In this document: piece after piece, positions 11,366 to 22,156 of the stretch
How positions within the stretch are numbered: the first letter of the stretch is position 1
Layout: each line of letters starts with the position of its first letter
Assembly: GCA_011800155.1 (NCBI GenBank)
Contig: CM022368.1
Coordinates: 2,046,001-2,110,000 of the forward strand
Length of the DNA stretch: 64,000 bases
Reading direction: 5' to 3'
Origin: Flammulina velutipes
Lineage: Eukaryota > Basidiomycota > Agaricomycetes > Agaricales > Physalacriaceae
Position numbers and translations under genes: made by a program
Notes under the pieces: model-generated
The model's input: the letters and a program-made list of their open reading frames with translations, nothing else
Told to the model about the DNA's origin: nothing
The model's database searches: none

Positions 11366-12875
11366 ATGCCGCCCACAATCCACGACTTGAGAGTTGGTTC
11401 GCCTCTTCAAGTTTAAGGACGACACTCAATATCTTCCTCGATACAGACGCGACATTGTTTTATCTGTCATGACACAGAGCACTTTGACCGTCGTATGTCT
11501 TCTTTACGTAGCCCACGAGTTCCATTGACCGGTAAACGCAGGATCTGACGACCCCGACGGATGGGTGCATCCTTGCAATTGCACACTGATAGCTCACCAG
11601 TCCTGCCTAATGGAAATGATTGATGCACTCCCCGCCACCACACTAGCTCAATGCCCCCAGTGCAATCATACATACACCATCCAACAGACGCCGTCACTAA
11701 GATTGGCGACATTTCGCCTCGGAAACGCAATTTACAGAACATCCGGCCTAGTCTTTGTTACTGTGGGTGCTACGGCGTTTGTCATCTATTCCCTCGACCG
11801 TAAGCTGCATCACCGAGTCCTCACCTTCCAAGCCTCATGCATTTCCAGGCCTGGTGACACTATTAAGACTTTATGGCACCTTTACTCTCAAGTCTATTTT
11901 TGGCGATGAGTAAGATGCAGCAAACCATTCCAAACTCTCTGCTGACTTTGCTACAGGCTATTTAGCATACTTCTCACGGACGACGTTACCAACTGGTCGT
12001 GGTCCAACCGAATATTCATCCCTCTCATTTCTCTACGATCATTACTCTCCATGACTCCCTTCAATACGCGACATCTACTCAGTTGGATCCTCGTATTCCC
12101 TTCAGAGCCACCGCGAATTATTCGCGAACAACTGGTTCAAAACGCCCTCCGAATCGACACCTCTGATTCCCTCGCCAGGGTATTCGCTACTCCCTTCGAT
12201 ACGTTTAGACCTAGATGGCCTCCTACTCGCATTCAATTCGGCATGTGCATATACGTCTTTCGTCTGGCCCACGATTTCTTGGCATTACGAACCGTGCGGC
12301 TCAGCTCACTACTACCAGGAAACTCTGGTCTTCTCATGGATGTTTGGACAATCTTCACTGCCTTACGACGTTTCCGGTTCCGCCGAGTACAGGCAGAAGT
12401 AAACAATGATCCTCCTTTTGTGGTCGAGGTCAACCTCGAAGCAGACATACACATACCTGCCCCTCAGGCTGATGATGCTGCTCCTGGGGACGTGGAGGTC
12501 CCCCCTGCACAAGTACCGAATGCTCAGGAGGAGCCTCCCGCAGATGTGGACGTGGCGATCGAGTTCAATGCTGCCCAGGGAATACTCGAAGTAATCGCCA
12601 TACCCTTCATCGCTCGCGGAATGGGCGAAATAGTTAGGAAGGTATCAGTGCATTGGCGTCCGGTTCAGCATGTTCTCGGTATTCGCCCTGTCATCGCCAG
12701 CCAGATTGGCATACACCTCAGCTCCAACATGTTGACTGATATCAACTATTGGAAGCGTTTTACAGTATGGTTGTGGTCGGAAACGCTCGATCCTGTGTGG
12801 TACGAATATTTCAATTGCCGTCTAACCCTGCCAGTGTGCAGCCTAATGCCGCCTAAAGGATACGAAACACTCTAG
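11366..12875 (+). CDS. RING-CH (MARCH-type) membrane E3 ubiquitin ligase
   Basis: The N-terminus MPPTIHDLR is joined by an intron to RHCFICHDTEHFD. A second intron leads to DDPDGWVHPCNCTLIAHQ, then SCLMEMID and CPQCNHTY. The ligand pattern C-x2-C, C-x-C, H-x2-C, C-x2-C is that of RING-CH (RINGv) domains, which recruit E2 enzymes. Hydrophobic segments follow (YRTSGLVFVTVGATAFVIYS and helices around RIFIPLISLRSLLS and the IAIPFIARGMGEIV region), with an acidic Pro/Ala-rich loop (VPPAQVPNAQEEPPADVDV) between. A membrane-anchored ligase of the endomembrane system is likely; the substrate is unknown. Four introns of about 50 nt are inferred; the first donor is GTTGGT. Length is about 435 residues. 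Confidence 0.85.
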
Positions 12876-13239
12876 GATTAGGGATATTCTATTTGGTACG
12901 TGACTACTCATTCTCTTTGACGAACTCTGCTTGAATGTTGGATTAGGCGAAAGATTGTGTGCAGTCAGTCTATATCTACCTGAAAAGGCAAGAAATTGCT
13001 AGCAGAAAGATTAAGAGCAGGAACTTTGCTGGTTTGGATCCTCGGGAACTTGACTTGATACACCCTATCACTTAGTACTGTATACACTAGGATAATATCA
13101 TCAAGTACATCGATGTATCACAGAGAAAGGTTTAGTCTTAACAGCAACGACAATAACGATGACGAGCAAGCACAGAGAGGTACATATTAGGTTTACATTT
13201 CTGGTACATATGAGGGTAGATACATAAGACATCCAATCA
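12876..13239. other. Intergenic region between convergent genes
   Basis: Shared 3' flank of the RING-CH gene and the minus-strand membrane protein gene. AT-rich and without recognisable features. Confidence 0.6.
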
Positions 13240-14943
13240 TTACAACTCCAAGGTAAGTGGCGCGTTCGACGAAATCACTTCCACTTTCCCTCGGTCTTTG
13301 GCTCTTTGATCCCAGTATATGTTTCCGCTGGCCGTTCCCCTGGTTGAACCAAGTACGACAATTTCTCTCCGCCTTCGTCTGCCCTCGGGGTCTACAGCAG
13401 ACCCTTTCTTAATCTGGGGGCTGCTGTTCGACGTGCGAAGGGTGAACGATCCTTCATATTCGGCCGGTAACTTGGCGCTGGCAATGTTATTACTTGTGTG
13501 CGCGCTAAAGTCCAACGTAGACGCCACGGGAATGGATTTCACGTCGATGGTTAGCGGTCCATTAGAGCTGCGCGCAGTAATCTTCGATATGGGACTCAAG
13601 GCGGTGACTTCTATCCCAACAGGACTGTAAACGAGTCAGTCTCCAGAAGCATGAGAGGCAGAAGCATCGTACCCGTTAGAGGTAATCGCTTCGAATGTTG
13701 CAGATTTACTAGACACGCCAAATGTCACCTCTACCTGGATTGGCGCATTGCTTGTCCGAAGTGTCAAGTCAGTCGAAGATGTATAATGGCCTGTGATAGG
13801 TCCGTTGCTGGTGTAGACTGTTGCGTTTTCCGAAAGGAGAGACTGTTAAGAGCTATTAGCCACATGCTGCAAAGGGATTTCCAAGTCAACTAACCCTGAT
13901 GCCAATGGCGGCGTTGGATGAACGGAGGCTGCCATATTTGAAGGATATAGACTGTATAGAGTGAGTCAGCACAGAGCGCAATCGATATCAGATAATTGAC
14001 ATACATCTCCTGCGATTTGCCCGTTACTTCCTGTTAGTGCCAGGTTATCAAAGTGCACGCGTCCGTGAAGGTCACCAAAATCATGGCTATAGTTTGACAT
14101 GTCTGTTTCGAAAGCCTTGATATTGGAGGTTTCTGGGATAGTAACGATGACATTGAAGAAGGATTTGTCCTCTCGTTTGACATATCCCCACCAAGATGGG
14201 CTCTAGCGAAGATGTTAGTGGCTTAAACCATCTAAACAAACGGCCGCACTCACAAAGATGCCGACCCCGTTCTTATTCCCATGTTTTTGGAGGCGACAAA
14301 CTTTGACATGATCTAGAGCGACAGCGCTGTGATATTGTACCACAAGTTCAACGTGTACGACGTCGGTGAGTACTGGGGAGGTGACGATCTTGACATTTCC
14401 ATTGGAGAGAGACCCATGAGCCACGAGGAAGAGGGCATCAGATGATAAGGGCAGTTCGTACTGCGTACGCGCATGATAGCGATAGGTAGAGACAGCGTTC
14501 GCAAGGCCACTATGTGTCGAACGATCGGTCCATTGTGCTTCACCTTGAATGCAATCGTGGATAGTAACACCGGGCGGTATAGGGTAGCTTGTTGAGAGCT
14601 GAGGCATGTTATCAATGAGAGAAAGAGATGCCGAGCTGACTGAAGAACTCACACGCTGGCCCATGAGATTGAGTTCAATGCTCCTTGTGAGGCTGAGAAT
14701 AAGTAACCAAATGAGTAACGCAACGGCGAATGCCTGAAAGAAGCGTCGACCAGCAGACTTTGGTGGTTCCGTAAATGTACGAGTTACAGGAGCAGGAGCA
14801 GGAGCCTGTATGAACCGTGATTGACTCGGAGTTTGTGTTGAAGTTGCTCCGTAAGCTGGTGGAGGATCCGACAAGATTGGCTGGTGAGGCAGAGGCGTAC
14901 TACGTTTTGAAGGAGACGGGGGAGCGCTGTCTGTGATGATCAT
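13240..14943 (-). CDS. Single-pass membrane protein of a basidiomycete family (DUF7330-like)
   Basis: The N-terminal roughly 75 residues are Pro/Ser-rich and cytosolic in character (SPSKRSTPLPHQPILSDPPP, APAPAPVTRTF). One membrane helix follows (FFQAFAVALLIWLLILSL), then a large beta-rich domain. Repeated short strands such as LSSDALFLVAHGSLSNGNV, DVKSIPVAST and FTLRTSNSSP recall a right-handed beta structure of the adhesin (DUF4097/DUF7330) type. The protein ends KVEVISSNAPLTLEL. The layout suggests a cell-surface or luminal domain held by a signal anchor. Family assignment rests on overall pattern, not on catalytic residues, and no function can be given. Several introns interrupt the C-terminal half. 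Confidence 0.7.
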
Positions 14944-15383
14944 GGTCGTTGCAGACTTGCAATGGACGAGATATGCCGTGATTTCTTAATTTATGGTGGA
15001 AGATCACAGTCAGGAACAGCGCGCTCGTACTGCGGAACTGCGGGGCGATAAGTACGATGTACTAAAATGCTTTCGACGCAGTCGTAGGATTAGGATCCTT
15101 GGGATTCGAATCAGATGTACGCAGCTAGCACGTATGGAACGCACATAATGACGCTGTCGGATTGCTAATCTACTCGAGTCGCAAATTCAGAGCCCAGTAT
15201 AAGGCCGGATTTCATTATAACAATCCAAGCATTCTTGACGACAGAAACAAGACCTTCAGAGCAATTCATCCGATGGCTGTATTTGCAGTTAGAGATTGGT
15301 AGCGGGCTGTGGGTCCGTATGTGTCCAGCCGATGTGAGCTCCAGCCGTGATGTCATCCAAACGTGTTCTTGCCTCCAGCCACC
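14944..15383. other. Intergenic region between divergent genes
   Basis: 440 bp holding the promoters of the membrane protein (minus) and the FUN14 gene (plus). No repeat or RNA gene was recognised. Confidence 0.6.
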
Positions 15384-16120
15384 ATGCTTTCCTCAGGCTT
15401 TTTGTCATCTCTCCGATGCGGGTTGTCCTCGACTGGCTCTTTGACGCGACTATCTCGTCCAGCAACTTTCAGAAACACTTTCCGGATTTATCGCCAATTG
15501 TCCACTGAAACAATCGCTCAACCCAACGCACGTCTGTCTCTTTTCGCGAAGGGTGCAGGCGCTGCAAGCGTTGCTGGCCTGGGAATAAGTGCATACCTAA
15601 TGATGAAACCCTCCGTTTTCTGCGAACGTACGTCCTGTATATCACACCCAGCTGCATGTTCTCATAGGGTCATAGCTATTGTGACGAAAGAGCCGACGCG
15701 ACCACCGCCTCCGGATGAACTCCCTCCTCCTCCTCCCGGATCGGCTGTATCTCTGTACGAATTATCCTTTGGTACAGTGGCTGGGATTTGCGCCGGGGTC
15801 TTCATCAAGAAAGGCGCGAAGGCGGCAGCATTCCTACTTGGAGGCATCTTTGTCCTCCTCCAGGTTCACCATTTTTCACTCCAGTTAAGCGTGTGCTGAC
15901 ATCCATATAGTATTTTGTCTCCTTCTCTGTGATTAAAGTGGATTGGGGACGTATGGCCACCAGGTTTGAGAACCTGTTCTCCACGACAGACGCGACTGGT
16001 GCACGAAAGTCGCCTACGATATACGTTGTATTTGGATGGCTCGTCAACTTCCTGACTGCCGATTTCCAGTCGAGAGCATCATTTGTAGCAGGATTGGCAT
16101 TGGGACTGAGGATTGGCTGA
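15384..16120 (+). CDS. FUN14 family mitochondrial membrane protein
   Basis: Starts MLSSGFLSSLRCGLSS with Arg/Ser-rich residues up to FRNTFRIYRQLSTE, a mitochondrial targeting pattern. The FUN14 domain follows: KGAGAASVAGLGISAYLMM, then after a proline-rich linker (RPPPPDELPPPPPGS) the core FGTVAGICAGVFIKKGAKA, AFLLGGIFVLLQYFVSF, and the C-terminal helix FVAGLALGLRIG. Animal FUNDC1 is a mitophagy receptor with an N-terminal LIR motif; I see no clear LIR here, and fungal members are little characterised. Two introns are clean (after FCE and after VLLQ). About 210 residues. The next gene, NOP2, starts only 104 bp downstream. Confidence 0.88.
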
Positions 16121-16224
16121 GGCCGGAACGCACGGTCCGGATGCTAAGTTGTAATGGGATTGATCGAAAATTTGAATTTTGTTTTTCCATCTTATACCTT
16201 GACCAACTCGCCACAAACTTCATA

Positions 16225-18527
16225 ATGGGTCGTCGCGCAAAGCATAAACAAGCAGCTCCGGAACCACTGCCTTCCATCGACGCAACGTCTCCCAGAAAAC
16301 GCAAGGCGACAGACGCAAAAGATGCACGACCACAGAAAAAACTCAAAGATGCGGCGGTAAAACCCAAGAATGTCAAATCCAAGTCGACGCCGAAGACAAA
16401 ACCCGTCACTGAAGAGCTATCGGATGAAGATGCATGGGAGAATGTCAAGAATCAGGATGAGTATGTGATTCTCCACGACCTATAATAATTTTCTAAATCT
16501 GTCTTAGGCTCTTGGACGACGAATTTGAGGGATTGGATGAGTATGTATCGACTTTAAAACCCACCATTCAGTGTTCTAACGTCATTATCAGCGATGAACC
16601 CCTACGAGGACCCGTGCAAGAGTTTGACTGGAGTGAGGAAGAGGATGAGGCTCCCGCACCCACCTTGAAGTCCAAAAAGTCCAAACAAAGTGAACGACCT
16701 GCAAAAATAATACCTACCGGTTCCGACGACTCCTCGTCTGATGATGCCGATGATGAAGAGGACGACGGGCCCGTCACCGCTGCAAATATGGAGGCAAGGT
16801 CCCGTGCTTTGGACGCACAGGCTCTCGAGGAAGCCGAGCTCGACGTGGAGGAACTGCAGCAGAACGTGCAGGACGCAAACGTGGACGAGGATGACTTTGA
16901 TATGGACCAGGACGATGAAGAGGCTGGCGATGAAGATAGATTTCATCTGCCAACAGCGGAGGAGCGGGAGGAGGAGAAGAGCGCTGGTGGTCCTGATATT
17001 CACGTTGTCCAACGGCGTATGCGGGAATGTGCTCGTGTTCTCAACAAGTTCAAGAAGCGTGCAGAGCCAGGACGGTATGTGTTTGAATGGTTCGATGTAT
17101 ATTTATACTAAAAGATCTGAGCAGCGCCCGTTCTGAATACTTGGACCAAATATTGGCTGACATCGTTAGTTATTACGGGTACAACGAATTTCTCGCTGAG
17201 AAGTTGTTCCAACTATTCCCCGTTGACGAGGTGAGTTTTTATGCTGAGACGAGTTTTCAAGTTGAATTTAAACAACAATCAGGCTCTCGAATTTTTTGAG
17301 GCCAATGAAGTACCGCGCCCAGTCACCATTCGCACGAACACACTCCGCACACGTAGACGAGATCTTGCGCAAATTCTCGTGAATCGTGGGGTCAACCTGG
17401 AGCCCATAGGAAAATGGACGAATGTTGGCCTGCAGGTGTTCGAAAGTAGTGTTCCTATCGGTATGTCAATGTATCTGCGCTTCATCAATTATAACTCAGC
17501 GACACATAGGCGCGACACCCGAATACCTAGCTGGACATTACATGCTTCAAGCTGCCTCTTCATTCCTCCCCGTCATTGCGCTGGCTCCTGAGCCGAATGA
17601 ACGCGTCCTAGATATGGCATCTGCACCTGGTGGAAAGACGACGCACATAGCGGCTCTCCTCCAGAACACAGGTGTTGTATTTGCCAATGACGCGAACAAG
17701 GCGAGGACGAAAAGTCTGTCTGCAAATGTCCATCGATTGGGATGCAAAAATGTCATCGTGTGCTCGCATGACGGACGTGAATTCCCGAAGGTTATCGGTG
17801 GATTCGACCGTGTGTTGCTCGACGCACCGTGCAGTGGAACAGGTGTTATCAGCAAAGATAACAGTGTGAAAATCAATAAGGTACCATTATCCACGTATTT
17901 TGCAAATCTTTTGCTGAATTGTATTTCAGAGCGAGCGTGACTTTACGCTGCTATCGCATTTGCAGAAACAGCTCATCCTCTGCGCGATCGACTCAGTGTC
18001 TCCCGAATCGAAGACAGGCGGCTACATCGTCTACTCGACCTGCTCAGTGACCGTCGACGAAAACGAGGCGGTGGTGGACTACGCTCTGAGGAAGCGCCCT
18101 AATGTGAAGCTCGTCGACACTGGTCTTGAATTTGGGCGCGAGGGTTATACAAAGTATCGCGGAAAGATCTTCCATCCAAGTGTCAAGTTGACGAGAAGGT
18201 TCTATCCGCATGTGCACAACATGGATGGGTTCTACGTTGCCAAATTCAAGGTGGAAAAGAAGAGCAAGAAACCTGTCACTGCGGAGAAAGACGAGCCGGT
18301 GGTTATGGTTGACGACGATATGAAGGTTGATGGAGATAAAAAGGAGGAGGATGTTGGCTTTAACTCGGACGAGGACAAACCATATCTCGAAGGTACGATT
18401 CTGTCAGACATAACCGATGATTGTTCCCTAACTTGTTTTGATAGAGGCCAAACGACGTCGCATGAAGGCGAAAGGACTGAAACCTCCTCCCCGTTCAAAG
18501 CCGGTCACCGTGGAGGCTACTGTGTAG
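16225..18527 (+). CDS. NOP2: 25S rRNA (cytosine-C5)-methyltransferase NOP2
   Basis: Nucleolar NSUN-family enzyme that methylates large-subunit rRNA and is needed for 60S assembly. A basic N-terminus ([29 protein letters not shown]) and long acidic runs ([15 protein letters not shown]) lead into the Nop2/Sun domain: [17 protein letters not shown], then [19 protein letters not shown] (SAM binding), [11 protein letters not shown] and YIVYSTCSV, which hold the two catalytic cysteines. The [12 protein letters not shown] end is followed by an acidic Lys-rich tail. A last intron (within EDKPYLE) joins to [16 protein letters not shown] and TAG at 18525-18527. About 660 residues, usual for the family. 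No defect seen. Confidence 0.95.
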
Positions 18528-18756
18528 ATGCTTGCTATGTTTTCAATGACAAAAATAGTCAAGCACATTATCCATTAGGAGCTCCGAAAGATATTGATCA
18601 AATGTTCGTTGGGTATAGTATATCAGTGTCGTCAATCACAGTAAGTAATGAGGTATAGGGATACAGTTCTGGGGTCGTATAAAGTCCAAGGGTATGGGAT
18701 ATATTCTGTCGATATTCGTCTCTAATATTTGCTGGCATTGCGTTTTCTGACAAGCA

Positions 18757-19671
18757 TTAGGATGGCGATCGGAAAGCAGGGGATGGGACGTACCGTCTAC
18801 CTCCACAGGCACATATGCCAGCACAAGCGCCCAACATCGCGATCCAAAGCGCGACGGTGGCACCGAGAGCCATCCAAACCTAGGGGAAGAGTAAGGAGAT
18901 GGTTAATTGTTCAGACAACGAACATACCGCGTTGCCCCAGTTCATAACGAGGACACCATCAGTCTTGTCGCGGACTTTGTTCCGGATTATTGCCACCACA
19001 ATGACGTCGATGAGGAATGCAACAGTTGTTAGAGTGGCCGTGAGGAGGCCAAGCCCGAGAGTCAGGAAGGACGGCAAGCGGGATGTGCCATTGCTACCTC
19101 GTCTGAGCATAAACAAGGAGACTAGTAATGTCACGAAGGCTAAGCCACATGCTGAGAAGACGCCAGAGTGAGTGCGAGTGTCGTGTGATGATAACAATGC
19201 ATACCGATGGGATGCAGTACGAAAGCTGCCGCGGTTGTTCGACTGATGAGATCAGTGTATTCCTCGACTTGCCTGAAATGATTGAGTGTTTACTAAAAGA
19301 TGTGAGGACGCGTCGTGATACGTACAGTGCCTCGGCTAGGTTCTCGTCAAAGGTGTAACCCAGCTTGGGCTGAGTACATTCGGCCTCGCTGCTCCTATCG
19401 AATCCAGCCACACTGTCGGACGCGTTAGACTTGTCGGGAAGACTGATGAGGGAGCTAGAGAGACTCACGAGACTTGGATAGCACCTACGCAGTATCCCCA
19501 AACACCAAAGCGAGCGGCACCGGACACACCGGAATCAAAGAAGCCACTAGATACATTTGTTGAGAGCGAGAAGAGATAGATAGTCTTGATGATTGGAACA
19601 GAGAGAGAGATGAGGAGGAGGAGGATAAACGCAGAGAAAATCAGCAGTGGCGTTAGAATAGCAGCAATCAT
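18757..19671 (-). CDS. SUR7/PalI-like four-pass membrane protein
   Basis: The first helix is IFSAFILLLLISLSVPIIKT, followed by an external loop with GVSGAARFGVWGYC, the G-W-x2-C loop motif typical of the claudin-like SUR7/PalI group. Further helices are ACGLAFVTLLVSLFMLRRG, FLTLGLGLLTATLTTVAFLI and VWMALGATVALWIAMLGACA. Members sit in the plasma membrane (eisosome-linked SUR7, or PalI/Rim9 in ambient-pH sensing). Which subfamily applies is not decided. Five exons were joined by eye. The 3' end is uncertain: reading through gives a TAA at 18757-18759, but a GTACGT donor just before it could splice to a different short tail. Confidence 0.75.
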
Positions 19672-20413
19672 GTCGTTCGTAAGAGGGAGGAACGGTGGGT
19701 GTCAACCAGTGCGCTTTTATACGAGCAGAGAACAATGACACGCCGCTCCAACGGTGCATATGACGACAGGGTTCATTTCAAGGGTTCGCAGGTCCTTGTG
19801 GGTTCTTCATTCCTCCAAAGTAGATGAGGAGATGGTTAATTTCTGGACCGGTTGCATGCTGAACACTGCGTTTCAGAACGCACGGATGGAAAAGGAGCGC
19901 AATGCGATGGGCAAGCATTGACTCAGGAGAAGATGATTTTTCTGACGTGATTTGCGGGTTGAAGAACATATTTGATGGCTTCTTTCATTCAATTTCAATA
20001 GAAAGATACGAACTCTCCGCAAATACGCCACCGTTAGCCACTTTATTGGCGAAGCAGTGCTATGTATAACAAGCTGAATAGATTTTTGGCATGTCTCATG
20101 CCCAGAGGACGAACGGAAGAACAGAAAGAGGCTATTCTGGCCCCTCAAAAGGACCCTTTTCTCAGGTTCAGATCTGTTTGCACGTGTTGTGCACCATCGT
20201 GGCAAAGCAAACAAGGTATAAGAATGGCAACCGTTCCAATTTTGCCCTCAACCTCTTCCATCCCACTACTTTTCCAGCGGGTCGTCCTAAGGCTGCGTAG
20301 CACGCATATTCCTCTCTTTCATAGTTGTCAGTTAATACCCGTTTCATGTTCGCATTCTTCTTTTCCTCGTTGTCGTCGTTTTTTTCTTATCTTTTCGACA
20401 GCTTTCTGCAATA
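19672..20413. other. Intergenic region; promoter of the acidic protein gene
   Basis: 742 bp between divergent genes. It contains a CACGTG site (20181-20186), a TATAAG box (20217-20222) and a long pyrimidine tract (about 20340-20400) just before the ATG. These are features of strong fungal promoters and point to high expression of the plus-strand gene. Confidence 0.45.
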
Positions 20414-21779
20414 ATGTCTGCACCTGAAGCTGCCGCTGCTCCCGTCGCCCCCGTTGAGGAGGTCAAGCCCATTGAGACCCCTGCTCCTGCTGCTGAGGTC
20501 GCCCCCGTCGCCGAAGCCCCCAAGGTTGAGGAAGCAGCTCCTGTCCCTGTTCGTTTTTGTCCCTGCACACACGCTTTTTGACTCACTGTTTGTTCCAGGA
20601 GCCCACCAAGGAAGAGGTCAAGGTAGAGGTACGTTTCTTTCATATCGCCCTTCCATCTCTTATATTGATTTGTCTCAGGAGGCGCCCAAGGTTGAAGAGA
20701 CCAAGGAAACCCCCGCCGCCACGACTGAGGCTGAGGCTACCCCTGCCGTTGTCGACGAGACTCCCGCTGCTGCCGCCACCGAGGCCACTCCCGCCGCTGA
20801 AGAGGCTTCCAAAGACGAGGCCAAGCCCGTACGTTCGGTCTTTACGCGTTACACCGTGTCACGCGACTAATCAAGTTCCTTCCAGGCTGCCGAGGCCGAG
20901 ACCGCTAAGAAGGAAGATCGTCCTAAGAGCCCTGGCCTCCTCGCCAAACTCCTTGCGCCTTTCAAGAACGAGAAGGCCAAGGTCGAGAAGAAGATCAAGA
21001 CTCCCAAGAGCCCAAAGAAAGAGAAGAAGAAGGAAGCAGATGAGGTCCGTCGCAATACCTCTCGTCTTTCGATCTTGTCTCATCATTCTGTAGGCTGCCC
21101 CTGCCACCGAAGAGGCTGCCAAAGAGGAGACCGCTGCCACTGAGGCCCCTGTCGCTGAGGTCGCTGAGCCCGTCGTTGCTGCTGAGGAGACTCCCGCTGT
21201 TGCGGAGCCTGTGAAGGAGACGTACGTGTCCCTGCACCCTTCACTACTATATGCTGAATTTGCCCCAGTGAGACCGCTCCCGCCGTTGAGGCCGCTCCTG
21301 CTGCTGAGTCCGAAGCTGCTGCTCCCGCCACCGAGGATGCGCCGAAAGATGAGGCTAAGGAAGAAGTGGTACGTCCTTTTATTGTCTTTCTGCGCTGTCG
21401 GCTAATGCATTCTCAGAAGGAGGAGAAGAAAGAAGAGAAGAAGGAGGAGAAACAGAAGAAGGTTGGACGTCGTCTGTCTGCCCGTGTCGGAGACTTCTTC
21501 AAGTCCAAGCCCAAGTCCGAGGTTTCTACTCCCACCAAGGTTGACGAGCACCCGCCTGTCCTCGAGGAGCCCACGCCCATCGCTCCTCTCGAGAACCCCG
21601 CTGAGGACGCCAAGGACGGTGCTCCTGCTGCCGCTGCTGAGTCGAAGACGGAGGAGGTTGCTGAGGCCAAGACTGAAGAAGCCAAGCCCGTCGTCGAGGA
21701 GGCCCCCAAGACTGAAGAGACCGCTGCTCCCGTTGTTGCCGCACCCGCCGCGACACCCGTCGTTGCTGCCACCGCATAA
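20414..21779 (+). CDS. Acidic Glu/Ala/Pro/Lys-rich low-complexity protein
   Basis: The product is almost entirely low-complexity: AAAAPVAPVEEVKPIET, repeated (T/A)PAVxET and EEAxK units, and KEEKKEEKKEEKQKK. Two conserved-looking basic patches interrupt it: SPGLLAKLLAPFKNEKAKVE and KKVGRRLSARVGDFFKSKPK. It is split into about seven exons, one of only 30 nt (20599-20628, EPTKEEVKVE). The junctions I could read are phase 0, so each exon is a symmetric module. Codon use is strongly biased (GCC, GAG, AAG, CCC), as in abundant proteins, and the promoter looks strong. I recognise no enzyme or binding domain. An abundant scaffold, cytoskeleton- or membrane-associated protein is possible but unproven. 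I saw no signal peptide or membrane helix. Confidence 0.75.
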
Positions 21780-22156
21780 GGGATCTTTGTTGTACTTTCT
21801 CCTCGGATCATCTCTTCATATCATACTGCACGACCGTCATGAGCTTTTTATACATTTCTCTCGTCTTTGCTTTATCCTCACGTTCTACTTATCGGGTCCT
21901 CATAGACTTGCACAGTTTATGAGCCCTCCTTTTGGTTTCATTCGACTCTACTAGCATATTCGGATTGGGTTCTCGCTTCTCTTTTACGACACCTTATATC
22001 ATGATGAGCCTATCCGTACTCTCCTAATTCCCAATCTATCCAGATTGAATACCCTTCTTCCTATTGAGCGAACTGAGTGAAAGAGCTACTTCAACCAAAA
22101 ATGAGTCATAACCGCCAGCATCCAACATCGATCATCACACTTGACTTTGTACTACC
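21780..22156. other. Intergenic region
   Basis: 377 bp: T-rich 3' flank of the acidic protein gene and promoter of the eIF2B-epsilon gene. Nothing else seen. Confidence 0.55.

Noticed and set aside
15100..15115. Possible tRNA B-box (ATTCGAATC)
   Set aside because: No matching A-box or cloverleaf arms around it.
20557..21093. Arg/Pro-rich plus-strand frame of 178 codons
   Set aside because: A shifted frame of the strongly biased Ala/Glu/Lys gene; it reads through that gene's introns.
21413..21811. Minus-strand Ala/Gly/Ser/Thr-rich frame of 132 codons
   Set aside because: Antisense of the acidic low-complexity gene; mirrors its repeats.
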